DNA of 64,000 bases from Kangiellaceae bacterium (GCA_019090895.1 JAHRVB010000037.1:1-64000), one strand, 5' to 3'; positions 32,278-43,024 are shown, counted from the stretch's first letter. The notes: generated by a model from the letters alone, not told the origin. Program-made: numbers and translations.

Positions 32278-33084
32278 ATGAAACAACTGACTAAAAAGTT
32301 AAGAGTATTTACCGGAGTAGCATTCGCGACGACTCTATTATTATCCCCGCTGGTGAATGCTGGCGAAGCTGAAAATAAAGGACTAACGATATCAAAGGAA
32401 ACGAAAGAGCGAGATTTGGGCTGGACGGACTCAAAGACCGAATTAGAAATGATATTAAAAAATCAACATGGTCAGACATCAACGCGAAAAATGCGGCTTA
32501 AAAGCATTGAGCAACAGAATGATGGTGACAAAAGTCTCACTGTTTTCGACTCACCACGTGACGTTAAGGGAACTTCATTTTTAAGTTTCTCTCATCTAGA
32601 AGGTAATGACGACCAATGGTTGTATCTACCCGCTCTAAAACGAGTTAAACGAATCTCTTCTCGCAATAAGTCCGGTTCATTCATGGGAAGCGAATTCTCG
32701 TTCGAGGATTTAACTTCATTCGAAGTTGAAAAATATACCTATGAATATGTGAAAGAAGAAGTGGTTGATGGAGAAAACTGTTGGGTGGTTATTCAATTCC
32801 CCACTGACAAACATTCTGGTTACAAGAAACGAATTGTTTGGATCGATCAATCTGAATACCGTACTCGAAAAACTGAATTCTACGATAGAAAAGATTCTCT
32901 ATTAAAGACTCTAACATTCTCGGGGTTTAATCAGTATGCAGACAAACATTGGCGTCCGCTTAAAATGGAAATGATTAATCATCAATCTGGAAAAAGCACC
33001 ATTTTAAGCTACAGTGGCTATGAGTTAAAAACAGGTCTCGATAATAAAGACTTTAATAAGAACGCACTAAAAAGAGCAAGATAA
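32278..33084 (+). CDS. LolA-like outer membrane lipoprotein-sorting protein
   Basis: 268 residues with a Sec signal peptide (cleavage around NAGEA, residue 28). The body matches the LolA-like family (outer membrane lipoprotein-sorting protein), with FDSPRDVKGTSFLSF, DQWLYLPALKRVKRI and the FMGSEFSFEDL region forming a half-open beta barrel that can hold an acyl chain. True LolA is about 200 residues and works with LolCDE; this family usually sits with an MMPL-type RND protein instead. It starts 17 bp after the RND gene with GGAG nearby and overlaps the barrel gene at the ATGA junction. Confidence 0.85.
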   Translation: MKQLTKKLRVFTGVAFATTLLLSPLVNAGEAENKGLTISKETKERDLGWTDSKTELEMILKNQHGQTSTRKMRLKSIEQQNDGDKSLTVFDSPRDVKGTSFLSFSHLEGNDDQWLYLPALKRVKRISSRNKSGSFMGSEFSFEDLTSFEVEKYTYEYVKEEVVDGENCWVVIQFPTDKHSGYKKRIVWIDQSEYRTRKTEFYDRKDSLLKTLTFSGFNQYADKHWRPLKMEMINHQSGKSTILSYSGYELKTGLDNKDFNKNALKRAR

Positions 33085-34295
33085 TGCAAAAGATTCAGAA
33101 AAAGTGGTTTCATCATCCTACGATGTTTTGCCTCCTTGTGGGGCATTTTTTTTCAGCTCAAGCTAATGAGTTTGAAGTAAGGGGTAACATTGAAATCCAA
33201 GGTCGTTTTTTCTACGAAGATCCATTATCCGCTAGTCAACATGATAACCAATTATCAATGGCTGCAGCACCAGAGTTTTTCTGGAATTGGAACGACGATA
33301 GAGATTCTTTAGAGTTCGTTCCCTCAGCTCGCGTTGACCAATATGACGACGAACGAACTCATATGGATATTAGAGAACTTAGCTGGGTACATGTCGGTGA
33401 TGATTGGGAAACTCGAATCGGTATAAGAAGAGATTTTTGGGGAGTGACCGAATTTCAACATCTAGTTGATATCGTCAATCAGAGTGATTCAGTCGAAGAT
33501 GTCGACAACGAAGATAAGCTAGGTCAACCCATGATCAATTTATCATTGGTCAAAGACTACGGTATTTTTGATATCTACGTCCTGCCCTACTTTAGAGAAA
33601 GAACATTCGCGGGTCCAGAAGGTCGACCAGGCATTCCATACGTCAATACGGACCGACCTATTTACGAATCCAGTGAAGAAGAAAATCATGTTGATATCGC
33701 GCTAAGATGGTCTCACAGTATCGACGATATTGATGTGGCCTTGTCTTGGTTCGAAGGGACTAGTCGCGCGCCGATATTAATCCCAGAAATAATCAATGTC
33801 TCAGACGTTGAACTTAGACCTTACTATCAACAGGTCAGTCAACTCGGGATCGAACTACAAGCAAACCTAGAAGCCTCACTTTTGAAATTGGAAATGATCC
33901 ACAATCAAAACAACATCGAAGATTACTGGGCGTTACAAGGCGGAATTGAGTATAGTCAGTACGGCATTTTCGACTCTAATGCCGACCTAGGATGGCTTGT
34001 AGAGTATGCTTGGGATGAACGCGGAGAAGATGGGGATTCTACTTTCCAAAATGATTTATTTTTCGGTAATAGACTGGCCCTGAATGATGTTGATTCTACT
34101 GAAGTCTTATTTGGATTAAGTTACGATCTAGACCACAAGTCTACCACCGTATTATTAGAAGCTAGTAAACGAGTTGGCGAGAATGTTAAAGTTTCAATTG
34201 ATGGTCGATTTTTTGAATCGGACGAATTAGATGATCCACTGTTTCTATTTAGAAGAGATGATCATATCCAGCTAACGGTTCAGTATTATTACTAG
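33084..34295 (+). CDS. Outer-membrane beta-barrel protein of the RND operon
   Basis: 403 residues with a signal peptide (cleavage after QANE, about residue 28). The rest is alternating aromatic-ended beta strands and the last residues, IQLTVQYYY, have the C-terminal aromatic pattern used for insertion by BAM. It looks like the DUF1302/alginate-export type barrel, but I cannot assign the family securely. Its start overlaps the stop of the LolA-like gene by one base, so it is translationally coupled. Together with the RND protein and the LolA-like carrier it could complete a trans-envelope route. Confidence 0.75.
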   Translation: MQKIQKKWFHHPTMFCLLVGHFFSAQANEFEVRGNIEIQGRFFYEDPLSASQHDNQLSMAAAPEFFWNWNDDRDSLEFVPSARVDQYDDERTHMDIRELSWVHVGDDWETRIGIRRDFWGVTEFQHLVDIVNQSDSVEDVDNEDKLGQPMINLSLVKDYGIFDIYVLPYFRERTFAGPEGRPGIPYVNTDRPIYESSEEENHVDIALRWSHSIDDIDVALSWFEGTSRAPILIPEIINVSDVELRPYYQQVSQLGIELQANLEASLLKLEMIHNQNNIEDYWALQGGIEYSQYGIFDSNADLGWLVEYAWDERGEDGDSTFQNDLFFGNRLALNDVDSTEVLFGLSYDLDHKSTTVLLEASKRVGENVKVSIDGRFFESDELDDPLFLFRRDDHIQLTVQYYY

Positions 34296-34479
34296 TATTC
34301 TACAAAACTATTGGCATCACCAGTAATAAATTCGACTCTTTCAAACTCATAGCATGACTATTTTTGGACGAGTCGTTGGCTTTTCTGGAATCTTACAGTA
34401 CTGAAATTTTAATGTAACCGAATGACATCACTCTTCAATGATTGCTATCAGTTTTTACAGCAGTGACGAAATCGTTCTA

Positions 34480-36492
34480 CTATTTATTCCAATACCGTTC
34501 GAACACAGGGCTCTCGGCTAAAGCTTTACACAAAGGAGCGACTTGGTGGTATAGCACTTCCGCTTTATCCCAATCTTCGAGTAATATCCATGTAAAAAGT
34601 ACTCTAATTTTTAAATTAGGATTTACTGCCTGCTTTTCAAATCCCTCGAGTTTCAATGAGAACGTACCGCGCTCATCAATGTTAGGTGATTTTTTTCCCA
34701 GTGTTGAAAGCGCTACTTCGATGTAGAGTCTACTCGCTTGAGATAATAGGCTGTCATCACCTTTTAACCTCTCCTTTTCGAGTCTTTCAAAAGCTAGCTT
34801 ATAATACTCCGTTGCTTTGGGATTATTTTTTAATTCATTGTAAGTATCTGCTATTCCTATTAGCGAATCTAATGCTACCACTTCTCCATCTCTGTCGAGT
34901 TCAGATAAATAAGACTCCATGAGTTCGATCGCTTTTGGATATTCTCTATACCAACTGTACACGCTAGCCAGTTGATATTTAATCATGGCCGGTGCATATT
35001 TCATAGTTGATAATTGCTGATAGATTTCTTTCGCTCGGCTCATTTTTCCTGAACAGAAATGAAACGTAGCTAAATTGTTTAGTGATGTTAGGTTAGCCGA
35101 AATTTCAACCGCTTTCTCACCATACTCGAGCGCTTTAGATGGATTACCCATCATATAATTAAGCCTAGCCAACAAATGATATGTCTTCCAATATAAAGGA
35201 TCTAGTGCCAATGCCTGTTTCAATACTTCACCGGATTTTTTCAAAAAGTTAATATCTTGTTGTTCGATCCCCTTGTCGAGATAAGTTTTAGCCAATGCCA
35301 AGTGCCCACTCAAGTAGCCCTCTTCTATCTTAATGGCTTTAAGGAAATATTGTTCTGCCAACTCTAATTCGCCTTTTACACGAGATATTTGTCCCATAGC
35401 AAATTGAAATTCTGCATTTCCAGCAGCTCGCGGCTCTATCTCTGAACACTCTTCAAATGCTTGTTGAAGAATAGATTCGTCATTGGAAACAATATACGAG
35501 TCAGACAGTGCGCTGCACTTTGCGGCCCTTGCTTTAATGTAATTTGGACTAAAATGAGTCGCTCGTTCGAAAAATACTAACTTTTGGTTCACATGGTATC
35601 TATCCGAAACTCCATCACTAATGTTATATCCATTCAACAACGCTTCGACAGCTTCGGTTTTGGGAGGGTTATACACCTCAACCCCTGCAGCGAGACTGCC
35701 GACTAACGAGTGTAATCGATTGGCTGTTTTCGATGCTATTTCTTGCTGCTTCGCAATGACACTCGATAGTGGCCAGACATCAGCGAAAACCAGCTCTTTG
35801 GTATTTTCACCCAATAATTCAATCGTGACTATATAATAACGTCCTTTGCTTTTAGTCGACACGACCAAAACATTATCCACGTGAAGTTTATTGGGTAATT
35901 TCCATGGAGAGAAGTCTGGTGATATTTTTAGAATGTTAGACTCTGAAAGTTCAAATCCTTCTGCTAAATCCTTAGACAAATCCTCCATAAGAGTCGGCAT
36001 ATAAAGTTCTGTTCTTTGCACTAGCGTAACAGTCAGCGGGAGTTGATAATGGTAGCTAGGCAAACTTGCGTCTTCACTACTATAAAGAATGGCTCCGTAA
36101 CCAATAATGCTAAAGAGAAACACCGTCAATAAAGTAGATAATACAACATTGGGCTTTTTTCCTGATTTCGAAGCACTTCTTGAGGTATTTTTAAATGTCG
36201 ATTGCTGACTTTGAGAAAGCTGTTCTTCTCTATCGTCGAGTTCCTTAGAGGACAAATACAAGGTATAAGCTTCGACTTTTAAGACTTTCGCGATTCTCGC
36301 AATAGTATTTGGAGACACGCTCTCCTGCCGAAATGCTCGATTAATGGTATCTTTTGGTGCACTTTCTAGATTTTCTACGTCCGCTATCCTTTCAGCAAGA
36401 GCGGCTTGTGTCTTTATCCCAACATCCAACATTGCTGCATGCAGCTTTGCGCGAGAAGCCTTAACGCCTCTTTTCCTTGATTTTGTTTCCAC
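34480..36492 (-). CDS. Membrane-spanning HTH-TPR regulator
   Basis: 670 residues. The N-terminal ~75 residues resemble an XRE/Cro-type HTH (TQAALAERIADVE...PKDTINRAFRQESVSPNTIARIAKVLKVE). A Ser/Lys-rich linker and one transmembrane helix (about 116-136) lead to a periplasmic region: a ~150-residue unknown alpha/beta part, then TPR-like helical repeats (about 290-640). This is the topology of CadC/ToxR-type regulators, with a different HTH class. It is divergent from the giant repeat surface protein gene, separated by 267 bp, and may control it. Confidence 0.75.
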   Translation of the reverse strand: METKSRKRGVKASRAKLHAAMLDVGIKTQAALAERIADVENLESAPKDTINRAFRQESVSPNTIARIAKVLKVEAYTLYLSSKELDDREEQLSQSQQSTFKNTSRSASKSGKKPNVVLSTLLTVFLFSIIGYGAILYSSEDASLPSYHYQLPLTVTLVQRTELYMPTLMEDLSKDLAEGFELSESNILKISPDFSPWKLPNKLHVDNVLVVSTKSKGRYYIVTIELLGENTKELVFADVWPLSSVIAKQQEIASKTANRLHSLVGSLAAGVEVYNPPKTEAVEALLNGYNISDGVSDRYHVNQKLVFFERATHFSPNYIKARAAKCSALSDSYIVSNDESILQQAFEECSEIEPRAAGNAEFQFAMGQISRVKGELELAEQYFLKAIKIEEGYLSGHLALAKTYLDKGIEQQDINFLKKSGEVLKQALALDPLYWKTYHLLARLNYMMGNPSKALEYGEKAVEISANLTSLNNLATFHFCSGKMSRAKEIYQQLSTMKYAPAMIKYQLASVYSWYREYPKAIELMESYLSELDRDGEVVALDSLIGIADTYNELKNNPKATEYYKLAFERLEKERLKGDDSLLSQASRLYIEVALSTLGKKSPNIDERGTFSLKLEGFEKQAVNPNLKIRVLFTWILLEDWDKAEVLYHQVAPLCKALAESPVFERYWNK

Positions 36493-36759
36493 TTCAGCTG
36501 TGCTCTCTCGTTAATTTTCTTATCTAACCTTTAGTCCCATAAAAGACACTTAAACACCCTTAAATGTCGATTACAGATAGTAGCAATTACTGAGATATTA
36601 ACCTAGCTATATGAGCACAAAATAACCAATTAATATTGCACGTTCGAATTATTTCTTATAACTGGCGCAGGATAAGATGCTCTGCCAACAGCCGAAAGGG
36701 ATGAACTGCAAGGAATCGTCATTTGTTATTTTCAATGGGGACTTAGGAGTGAACGGAAA

Positions 36760-39700
36760 ATGTACTACAAATTAATCAAGAATATTCGAACTATTATTAA
36801 AGCGATAAAAGTAAAAAAATATGCTCCTATTATGATATTTTTGCTTTTACCGTTATCCACAAACGCGATAGATATCGACGTAACAGTCTCTAATTCTAGC
36901 GCCGCACCTGGCGAATCAATCTACCATCGTGTGATAATTTCCAATACCGATGATCAGACGAGAAATAATGTAGAAGTGTCCGTAATTTCACCTGTTTCGA
37001 CTTCATTTATCGATCCTCTACCAATCGAATCTTCTGGTTGCGTTAATAGTTGTGACGCGGCAGAAACCGCAGTTTGGTCGCTTGGTAGCATGCAGGCCGG
37101 CGAAACAAAAGTAATCATAATACCAGTCATTATTGATTCATTGGCTGCTGATGGGACTAGTTTAGTTTTTACACCTTCAGTCACTTATACAGGACTAGCT
37201 AACCCAGAAACAGATTCCGTCAGCTCAAGTGTTTCAGTGGCAAAACCAGCCGTCGTTCATATAGCAGCTAAGAGCCAACTCGTTGCTCCGGGAGAACAGA
37301 TATATTATGAAATCAGCTATGGCAATATTGGCAACAGTGCTATAAGTTCAACCGAGCTTCGAGTATCTATTCCTGCAGGAACTACTTTCATAAGTGCGAC
37401 TGACAATGGAACAGTTCAAGGAACCGAAGTTGTTTGGGACTTTGCGAGCGCTTTCAATGTCAACGATACTGGCAAAGTATTTTTCAGCGTTCAAACTAAC
37501 AGCTCGGATGCTGACGGTGAAATCTACTCTAATCAAGTTGAGCTTATCGCTTCAAATACGACCTTACAGTTTAGCCAAGAGTCCGTAGTTATAAGAGATA
37601 ATGTCAACCTGACCCTTACTAGCACAGTAATGGGAGACGTATCTCAGCCAAGCAAAGGCAGTTATTATCGCTACGTCATTGCCAACCATGGCGCAAATGA
37701 TATCGCGGGCGTTACACTCTACAACTTGACTGCAGAGAGAACCTTACACATTGACGCTTTGCCGTTAGAATCTTCGGGGTGCGTTAATTCTTGTGATTCA
37801 GCTGAGTGGGCGCAATGGGATCTTGATACTATCAAAGCAGGTGAATCCAAAGTTATCGTAGTGCCGTTGCTACGAGCATCACCGTTGGACGGGGAAGCGC
37901 TTGAAAGCCATATCATTGTAACCGATGCCACCGGTGCATACACCTTAGGTCAACGCCCAACTTTATTGGCTGAAGATGAAACCAGTTGGGAACTTATTAT
38001 TTCACCGGACAGGCAAGTTATAGGCAGTAGTGAAGTAAACAAAGTACAACTAACCTACTCCAATATTGATAACACCGCTGCAACCAATATGAATCTAGAC
38101 TTTATCGTTCCGGTTGGAATGACTTTTATTTCTGCAAGCGATGGAGGCACATTAAACGAAGGTGTCGTCAGTTGGGATTTAGCCACCATTAATCCTGCGA
38201 CTGGTGGTTTTCGATTAGTCACTTTAGAATCCAGTGCATCTGTGCAAGATGGTGAAGTTGTCGAATTAAATGCCGAGCTAAGCAATGAATCTGTAACATT
38301 GCACCGTAGCAGTGATAGCTTAGTTGTGAAAAACAACCTCACCCTTACCCTCACGAGCGCTGTGATGGGCGATGTTTCTCAACCCGATAAAAACAGCTAT
38401 TACCGTTATGTGATTGCAAACCATGGCAGCAATGATATTGCTGGGGTCACACTTTACAACTTAACCGCAGAAAGAACCTTACACATTGACGCATTACCGC
38501 TAGAATCTTCAGGGTGCGTTAATTCCTGCGATTCAGCAGAGTGGGCACAATGGGACCTCAATACGATAAGAGCCGGAGAATCCAAAGTGATCGTGGTGCC
38601 GCTGCAACGAGCATCACCCTTGGATGGGGAAGCGCTTGAAAATCATATCTTAGTGACAGATGCCACTGGCGCTTATACATTGGGTCAACGACCCACTTTA
38701 TTGGCCGAGAATGAAACCAGCTGGGAACTGATTATATCTCCGGACAAACAAGTCATCGGTAACAGTGAAACCAATAAAGTTCAACTGACATACTCCAATC
38801 TTAGTAATGTTGCGGCTACTAATATGAATTTGGATTTCGTCATTCCAGTTGAAATGACTTTTGTTTCAGCGAGTGATGGCGGAATGCTAAATGGCGGTAT
38901 AGTCAGTTGGGATTTATCGACTGTAAATGCGGCCTCTGGCGGCTTTCGGTTGGTCACACTAGCCTCTTCTGCATCCGTGCAAGACGGCGAAGTCGTGGAA
39001 CTCAAAGCGAACATTTTCAATGATACAGAGACTTTACATCGTAGTAGCGATAGCCTCGTGGTTAGAAAAGATATTGAACTCACCCTCAATAGCACCGTTA
39101 TGGGTGATGTTTCACAACCAAACAAAGACAGTTATTATCGATATGTGATCGCCAATCATGGCAGCAATGATATCGCAGGTGTCACCTTTTATAATTTAGC
39201 TGCGGAGCGCACCGGACATATTGATGCCTTACCGCTAGAATCCTCCGGTTGCGTCAATTCCTGTGATTCCGCAGAATGGGCTCAGTGGGACCTCAATACC
39301 ATTAAAGCGGGTGAATCAAGAGTGATTGTTGTGCCGGTATTCCGCTCATCACCTCTGGATGGCGAAGCACTTGAGAGTCATGTCATAGTGACAGAGGCAA
39401 CCGGAGCCTATACCTTAGGTCAGCGACCAACTTTACTTGCAGAAGATGAAACTAGTTGGGAACTAATCATTTCTCCTGACAAGCAGGTTATTGAAAGCAA
39501 TGAAATCATTCGAATCCAATTAACCTACGCCAATATCGGAAGTTCAACAGCAAATAATATAAACATGAACTTCACACTACCCAATAATATGACTTTTGTT
39601 TCTGCAAGTGACGAAGGAATTTTAACTAATGGAGTGGTTAACTGGAATTTAGAAACAGTTAACGCTTCAAATTCAGGTACCCGATTTGTAACCTTGCAAT

Positions 39701-42700
39701 CTAACTCAAATCAAAACAACGGAATGACCATTATATTAGAAGCGTCTTTGTCCAATTCAACGACCGATGTTTTTCGAAGCAATGACAGTTTGGTCATAAA
39801 AGAGGGGATCCCACTCACCTTAAATATTGCGACCTCCGGTTTTGACTCAACCGCATCACAAGATAGTTACTATCGTTTTGTGGTAGCGAATAATGGTGCC
39901 AATGATGTTACTGATGTGAGTTTATACAATTTAACCGCTGAACGAACTACACATATCGATTCTCTTCCTCTTGAAACTTCTGGCTGTGTTAATTCATGCG
40001 ATTCTGCTGAATGGGCTTATTGGGACTTAGGAACCATTGAGGCTGGGGAATCGAAAATTATTGTAGTCCCTATCGTTCAAGGCACCACGTTATCAGGGGA
40101 GGCGCTCGAGAGCCATGTTATTGTGACGGAAGCAAGTGAGGCCTATACTCTCGGAATGAGGCCAACTTTGACTGTAAATGATGCGATCGTACCGCAACTT
40201 GTCGTAGCCAGTGAAGAGTCTTTAGTATCACCCAGTGAGCTTCAACACTTTACAATATCGGTTGGAAACCCGACCGGAACCACGTTTACAAACGGCATGA
40301 TAACTGTTGAAATTCCAACGAGCTATACCTTCGATTCAGCTACGGGCGTCAACGAAGTAAAAGACGGCAAAATATATTGGCCGATAGGTAATGTCAATCC
40401 CAATCAATGGTTAACTGAATCGCTTGTTTTACAAGTTGATAATGGGGTGGTAGACGGTTCGGCTCTCAAACTAGAAGCAAGAATTGATAGTGGTGGAAGT
40501 GAAGGGTTAATGGGCTTTTCATCTGTTGTATCGACAGTCAGTTCGCAAGCTTCAATGAAATTAAGCGCGAGTAGCAGCTTTACTTCACCCTTAACTCAGG
40601 GTGACACGATTGACCTGACAATGATTGCTGATAATGAATCAAATGTGCAAGTCGGGTCGGTGTCCTTATATTCAATGACCTCTCTTTTCACTACTGCAAG
40701 TAACCTTGAAGTGACCAGCGGTTGTGTCAATAGCTGTGATTCAGCGGAGTGGGCGTACTGGGATTTGGCCAGTATCGATAGCTTAAATGACGATTCTAGA
40801 ATATTTGAACAAACACTTACCTCAGGTATTTCAGGAGCATTTGAAGGGCAAATCCTAATCAGTAACATATATCTCTCAAATACAGCTGAACCGACAATCG
40901 ATCAGTCCTTACTTTCAGTAAATGCATTGGGCCAACAATTTATTATTGACCCAAATCATGACAGTGATGCCGACGGAATTCCAGATTGGTGGGAAATTCG
41001 CTGGGGTTATAATCGCATGGATAATACTGATGCTGCCACGGACGATGATTTTGACGGTTCGACCAATCTTGAAGAATATACCGAGTCAACCGATCCAACT
41101 GATAGTGATAGTGACGATGACGGGATACTTGACGGTCCAGATACCGATCCACTGGTAGACAATCCTCCGACTTCTGACGCTGGTGATGATTTTAATGTTC
41201 GAGAAAATAATATCACTCAACTTAACGGAACGAACTCAATTGATGGAGACGACCCTGATAACACAACGGCACTAGTTTACACATGGAGTCAGCTTGCTGG
41301 CACTAATGTGATTTTAGACAATACTAGTTCGGACACTCCGTCTTTTACTGCCCCGACAACAGCCCCAGAGGATTTAGTGTTTCAACTGGAGGTTGAGGAT
41401 TCAACCGGTAATACCGCGATAGATAGTGTAACAGTATCTATCACAGTCGATAGTCCACCGCAAGCAGACGCAGGCCCTGATCAAATCGTTGGCTCTGGAG
41501 TTCTAGTGACATTAAGTGGAGACAATTCGAGTGATGATTTCGACGCTGTTGGCAACCTGTCCTTTCAATGGACTGAAATCACAACTTCTGGAATTGTTCT
41601 AAGTGACTCAACGGTTTCCAATCCAACTTTCACAACACCCGACCTTGTTCTAACGGGCGGAACAATTAGATTTTCACTGGTGGTGACGGATACGAGTTCG
41701 CAGACATCTGATGCCGACGAAGTCATCATCAATGTATCGGTCGGAGTCGCACCAACCGCCGACGCAGGTCCCGATCAAAATATAGTTGTTGAGCAAAGTG
41801 TCCAACTCACTGCCAGCAATTCCAGTGATACAGATGGCTCAATAGAGACTTACCTTTGGAGTCAAACAGATGGAGAGACAGTATCCTTGTCTGATACTTC
41901 GATAGAGACGCCTACTTTTACAGCACCAATTAACGAAGGTACTTTAACTTTTATGTTAACAGTTACTGACAATGATGGTTTATCTGATGATGATGAAGTT
42001 ATGATCAACGTCGGGACATTGCCAACTGCAATTTGTGAAGCAGGCCCATCACAAGATGTTAACGAATTTGATGCGAGCGGCGTGCTTTCAATAATTAGTC
42101 TCGATGCATCGAATTCAAGCATTGCGAGCGGCACTATCGAAAGCTATCTATGGCGACAAGTGCTAGGTGATAACGTGACATTGACAACTCCTAATCAAGT
42201 GTCAACCGCTTTTACCACTGACGAAGTAGATTCAAACGGCTCAAGTTATACCTTTGAAGTCACTTGTACTTCCAATTTGGGTGCTCTATCTACAGATGAA
42301 GTTATTATCAATATTATAGATCTCAACCGCGCTCCGACATCAAATGCGGGTATAGCACAACAGGTAGATGAAGGTAACACCGTAACCTTGGATGGTAGTC
42401 TTTCTGAAGACATCGACGGAGACAGTATCACTTATCTTTGGTCGCTAAAAAGCAGCTCGAATGGCTCTGGTATAACTCTGGATTCAACGACAGTCGAATC
42501 ACCTCAATTTACTGCACCGGATGTCAATGACGCTACCGGCGAGTCATTTGTATTTGAACTCATCGTCGACGATGGCACTTTATCAGATATGAGTGAAGTG
42601 CTCATTCAAGTAATGGGAACAGACACGCCCCCCACGGCGGATGCTGGAAGCGATATTACGACCAGCGAAAATCGAGTGGTCAATTTAGACGGTGGAAATT

Positions 42701-43008
42701 CCTCAGATATGCAAGGTGATGTGAGCTATCAATGGAGTCAAGTGAGCGGGGTTCAAGTAACGCTGACCAATCCTACTCAAGCTATCACAAGCTTTACTTC
42801 GCCCCCAGTGAGTAGTGGTTCGATACAATTGGAATTTGAACTGACGGTTACTGATTCAGCCTCAAATATTCATGCCGATCAAGTCAGGGTGACAGTCAAT
42901 GATGTTGTTGAAGAATCTGATTCTGGCGGTGGTGGTAGTATTTATTATTTGTTAATCATGCTATTAGCGATAAGAGCTAAACGAGGAAAAATAAAAGTTC
43001 GATTTTAA
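36760..43008 (+). CDS. Giant repeat surface protein, PKD-like domains, GlyGly-CTERM-like tail
   Basis: 2082 residues. Signal peptide cleaved near residue 36. Residues about 37-1400 hold six DUF11/CARDB-like modules with a period of about 245 residues, each with a GCVNSCDSAEWA-type cysteine pair that could form a disulfide. Modules two to four are near-identical in long stretches. Residues about 1405-1465 are Asp-rich calcium-binding (thrombospondin-3-like) repeats. Residues about 1470-2050 are PKD/Ig-like domains with repeated DAGPDQ...LDGSNSSD-type starts. The tail, ESDSGGGGSIYYLLIMLLAIRAKR, looks like a GlyGly-CTERM rhombosortase signal. It should be an exported, calcium-stiffened surface fibre. 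The promoter is not obvious; a possible leader hairpin lies at 36664-36686. Confidence 0.85.
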   Translation: MYYKLIKNIRTIIKAIKVKKYAPIMIFLLLPLSTNAIDIDVTVSNSSAAPGESIYHRVIISNTDDQTRNNVEVSVISPVSTSFIDPLPIESSGCVNSCDAAETAVWSLGSMQAGETKVIIIPVIIDSLAADGTSLVFTPSVTYTGLANPETDSVSSSVSVAKPAVVHIAAKSQLVAPGEQIYYEISYGNIGNSAISSTELRVSIPAGTTFISATDNGTVQGTEVVWDFASAFNVNDTGKVFFSVQTNSSDADGEIYSNQVELIASNTTLQFSQESVVIRDNVNLTLTSTVMGDVSQPSKGSYYRYVIANHGANDIAGVTLYNLTAERTLHIDALPLESSGCVNSCDSAEWAQWDLDTIKAGESKVIVVPLLRASPLDGEALESHIIVTDATGAYTLGQRPTLLAEDETSWELIISPDRQVIGSSEVNKVQLTYSNIDNTAATNMNLDFIVPVGMTFISASDGGTLNEGVVSWDLATINPATGGFRLVTLESSASVQDGEVVELNAELSNESVTLHRSSDSLVVKNNLTLTLTSAVMGDVSQPDKNSYYRYVIANHGSNDIAGVTLYNLTAERTLHIDALPLESSGCVNSCDSAEWAQWDLNTIRAGESKVIVVPLQRASPLDGEALENHILVTDATGAYTLGQRPTLLAENETSWELIISPDKQVIGNSETNKVQLTYSNLSNVAATNMNLDFVIPVEMTFVSASDGGMLNGGIVSWDLSTVNAASGGFRLVTLASSASVQDGEVVELKANIFNDTETLHRSSDSLVVRKDIELTLNSTVMGDVSQPNKDSYYRYVIANHGSNDIAGVTFYNLAAERTGHIDALPLESSGCVNSCDSAEWAQWDLNTIKAGESRVIVVPVFRSSPLDGEALESHVIVTEATGAYTLGQRPTLLAEDETSWELIISPDKQVIESNEIIRIQLTYANIGSSTANNINMNFTLPNNMTFVSASDEGILTNGVVNWNLETVNASNSGTRFVTLQSNSNQNNGMTIILEASLSNSTTDVFRSNDSLVIKEGIPLTLNIATSGFDSTASQDSYYRFVVANNGANDVTDVSLYNLTAERTTHIDSLPLETSGCVNSCDSAEWAYWDLGTIEAGESKIIVVPIVQGTTLSGEALESHVIVTEASEAYTLGMRPTLTVNDAIVPQLVVASEESLVSPSELQHFTISVGNPTGTTFTNGMITVEIPTSYTFDSATGVNEVKDGKIYWPIGNVNPNQWLTESLVLQVDNGVVDGSALKLEARIDSGGSEGLMGFSSVVSTVSSQASMKLSASSSFTSPLTQGDTIDLTMIADNESNVQVGSVSLYSMTSLFTTASNLEVTSGCVNSCDSAEWAYWDLASIDSLNDDSRIFEQTLTSGISGAFEGQILISNIYLSNTAEPTIDQSLLSVNALGQQFIIDPNHDSDADGIPDWWEIRWGYNRMDNTDAATDDDFDGSTNLEEYTESTDPTDSDSDDDGILDGPDTDPLVDNPPTSDAGDDFNVRENNITQLNGTNSIDGDDPDNTTALVYTWSQLAGTNVILDNTSSDTPSFTAPTTAPEDLVFQLEVEDSTGNTAIDSVTVSITVDSPPQADAGPDQIVGSGVLVTLSGDNSSDDFDAVGNLSFQWTEITTSGIVLSDSTVSNPTFTTPDLVLTGGTIRFSLVVTDTSSQTSDADEVIINVSVGVAPTADAGPDQNIVVEQSVQLTASNSSDTDGSIETYLWSQTDGETVSLSDTSIETPTFTAPINEGTLTFMLTVTDNDGLSDDDEVMINVGTLPTAICEAGPSQDVNEFDASGVLSIISLDASNSSIASGTIESYLWRQVLGDNVTLTTPNQVSTAFTTDEVDSNGSSYTFEVTCTSNLGALSTDEVIINIIDLNRAPTSNAGIAQQVDEGNTVTLDGSLSEDIDGDSITYLWSLKSSSNGSGITLDSTTVESPQFTAPDVNDATGESFVFELIVDDGTLSDMSEVLIQVMGTDTPPTADAGSDITTSENRVVNLDGGNSSDMQGDVSYQWSQVSGVQVTLTNPTQAITSFTSPPVSSGSIQLEFELTVTDSASNIHADQVRVTVNDVVEESDSGGGGSIYYLLIMLLAIRAKRGKIKVRF

Positions 43009-43024
43009 AAATTAAGTCAAAACT

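Noticed and set aside
36664-36735. Cyclic di-GMP-I riboswitch before the giant surface gene
   Set aside because: A hairpin and a GAAA-like loop are present, but the conserved GGACGCAAAGC core and second helix are missing.
37348-41216. Several long minus-strand frames inside the giant surface gene
   Set aside because: They are Ser/Val-rich complements of repeated Thr/Asp-rich modules; the plus-strand frame has a signal peptide and complete domains.
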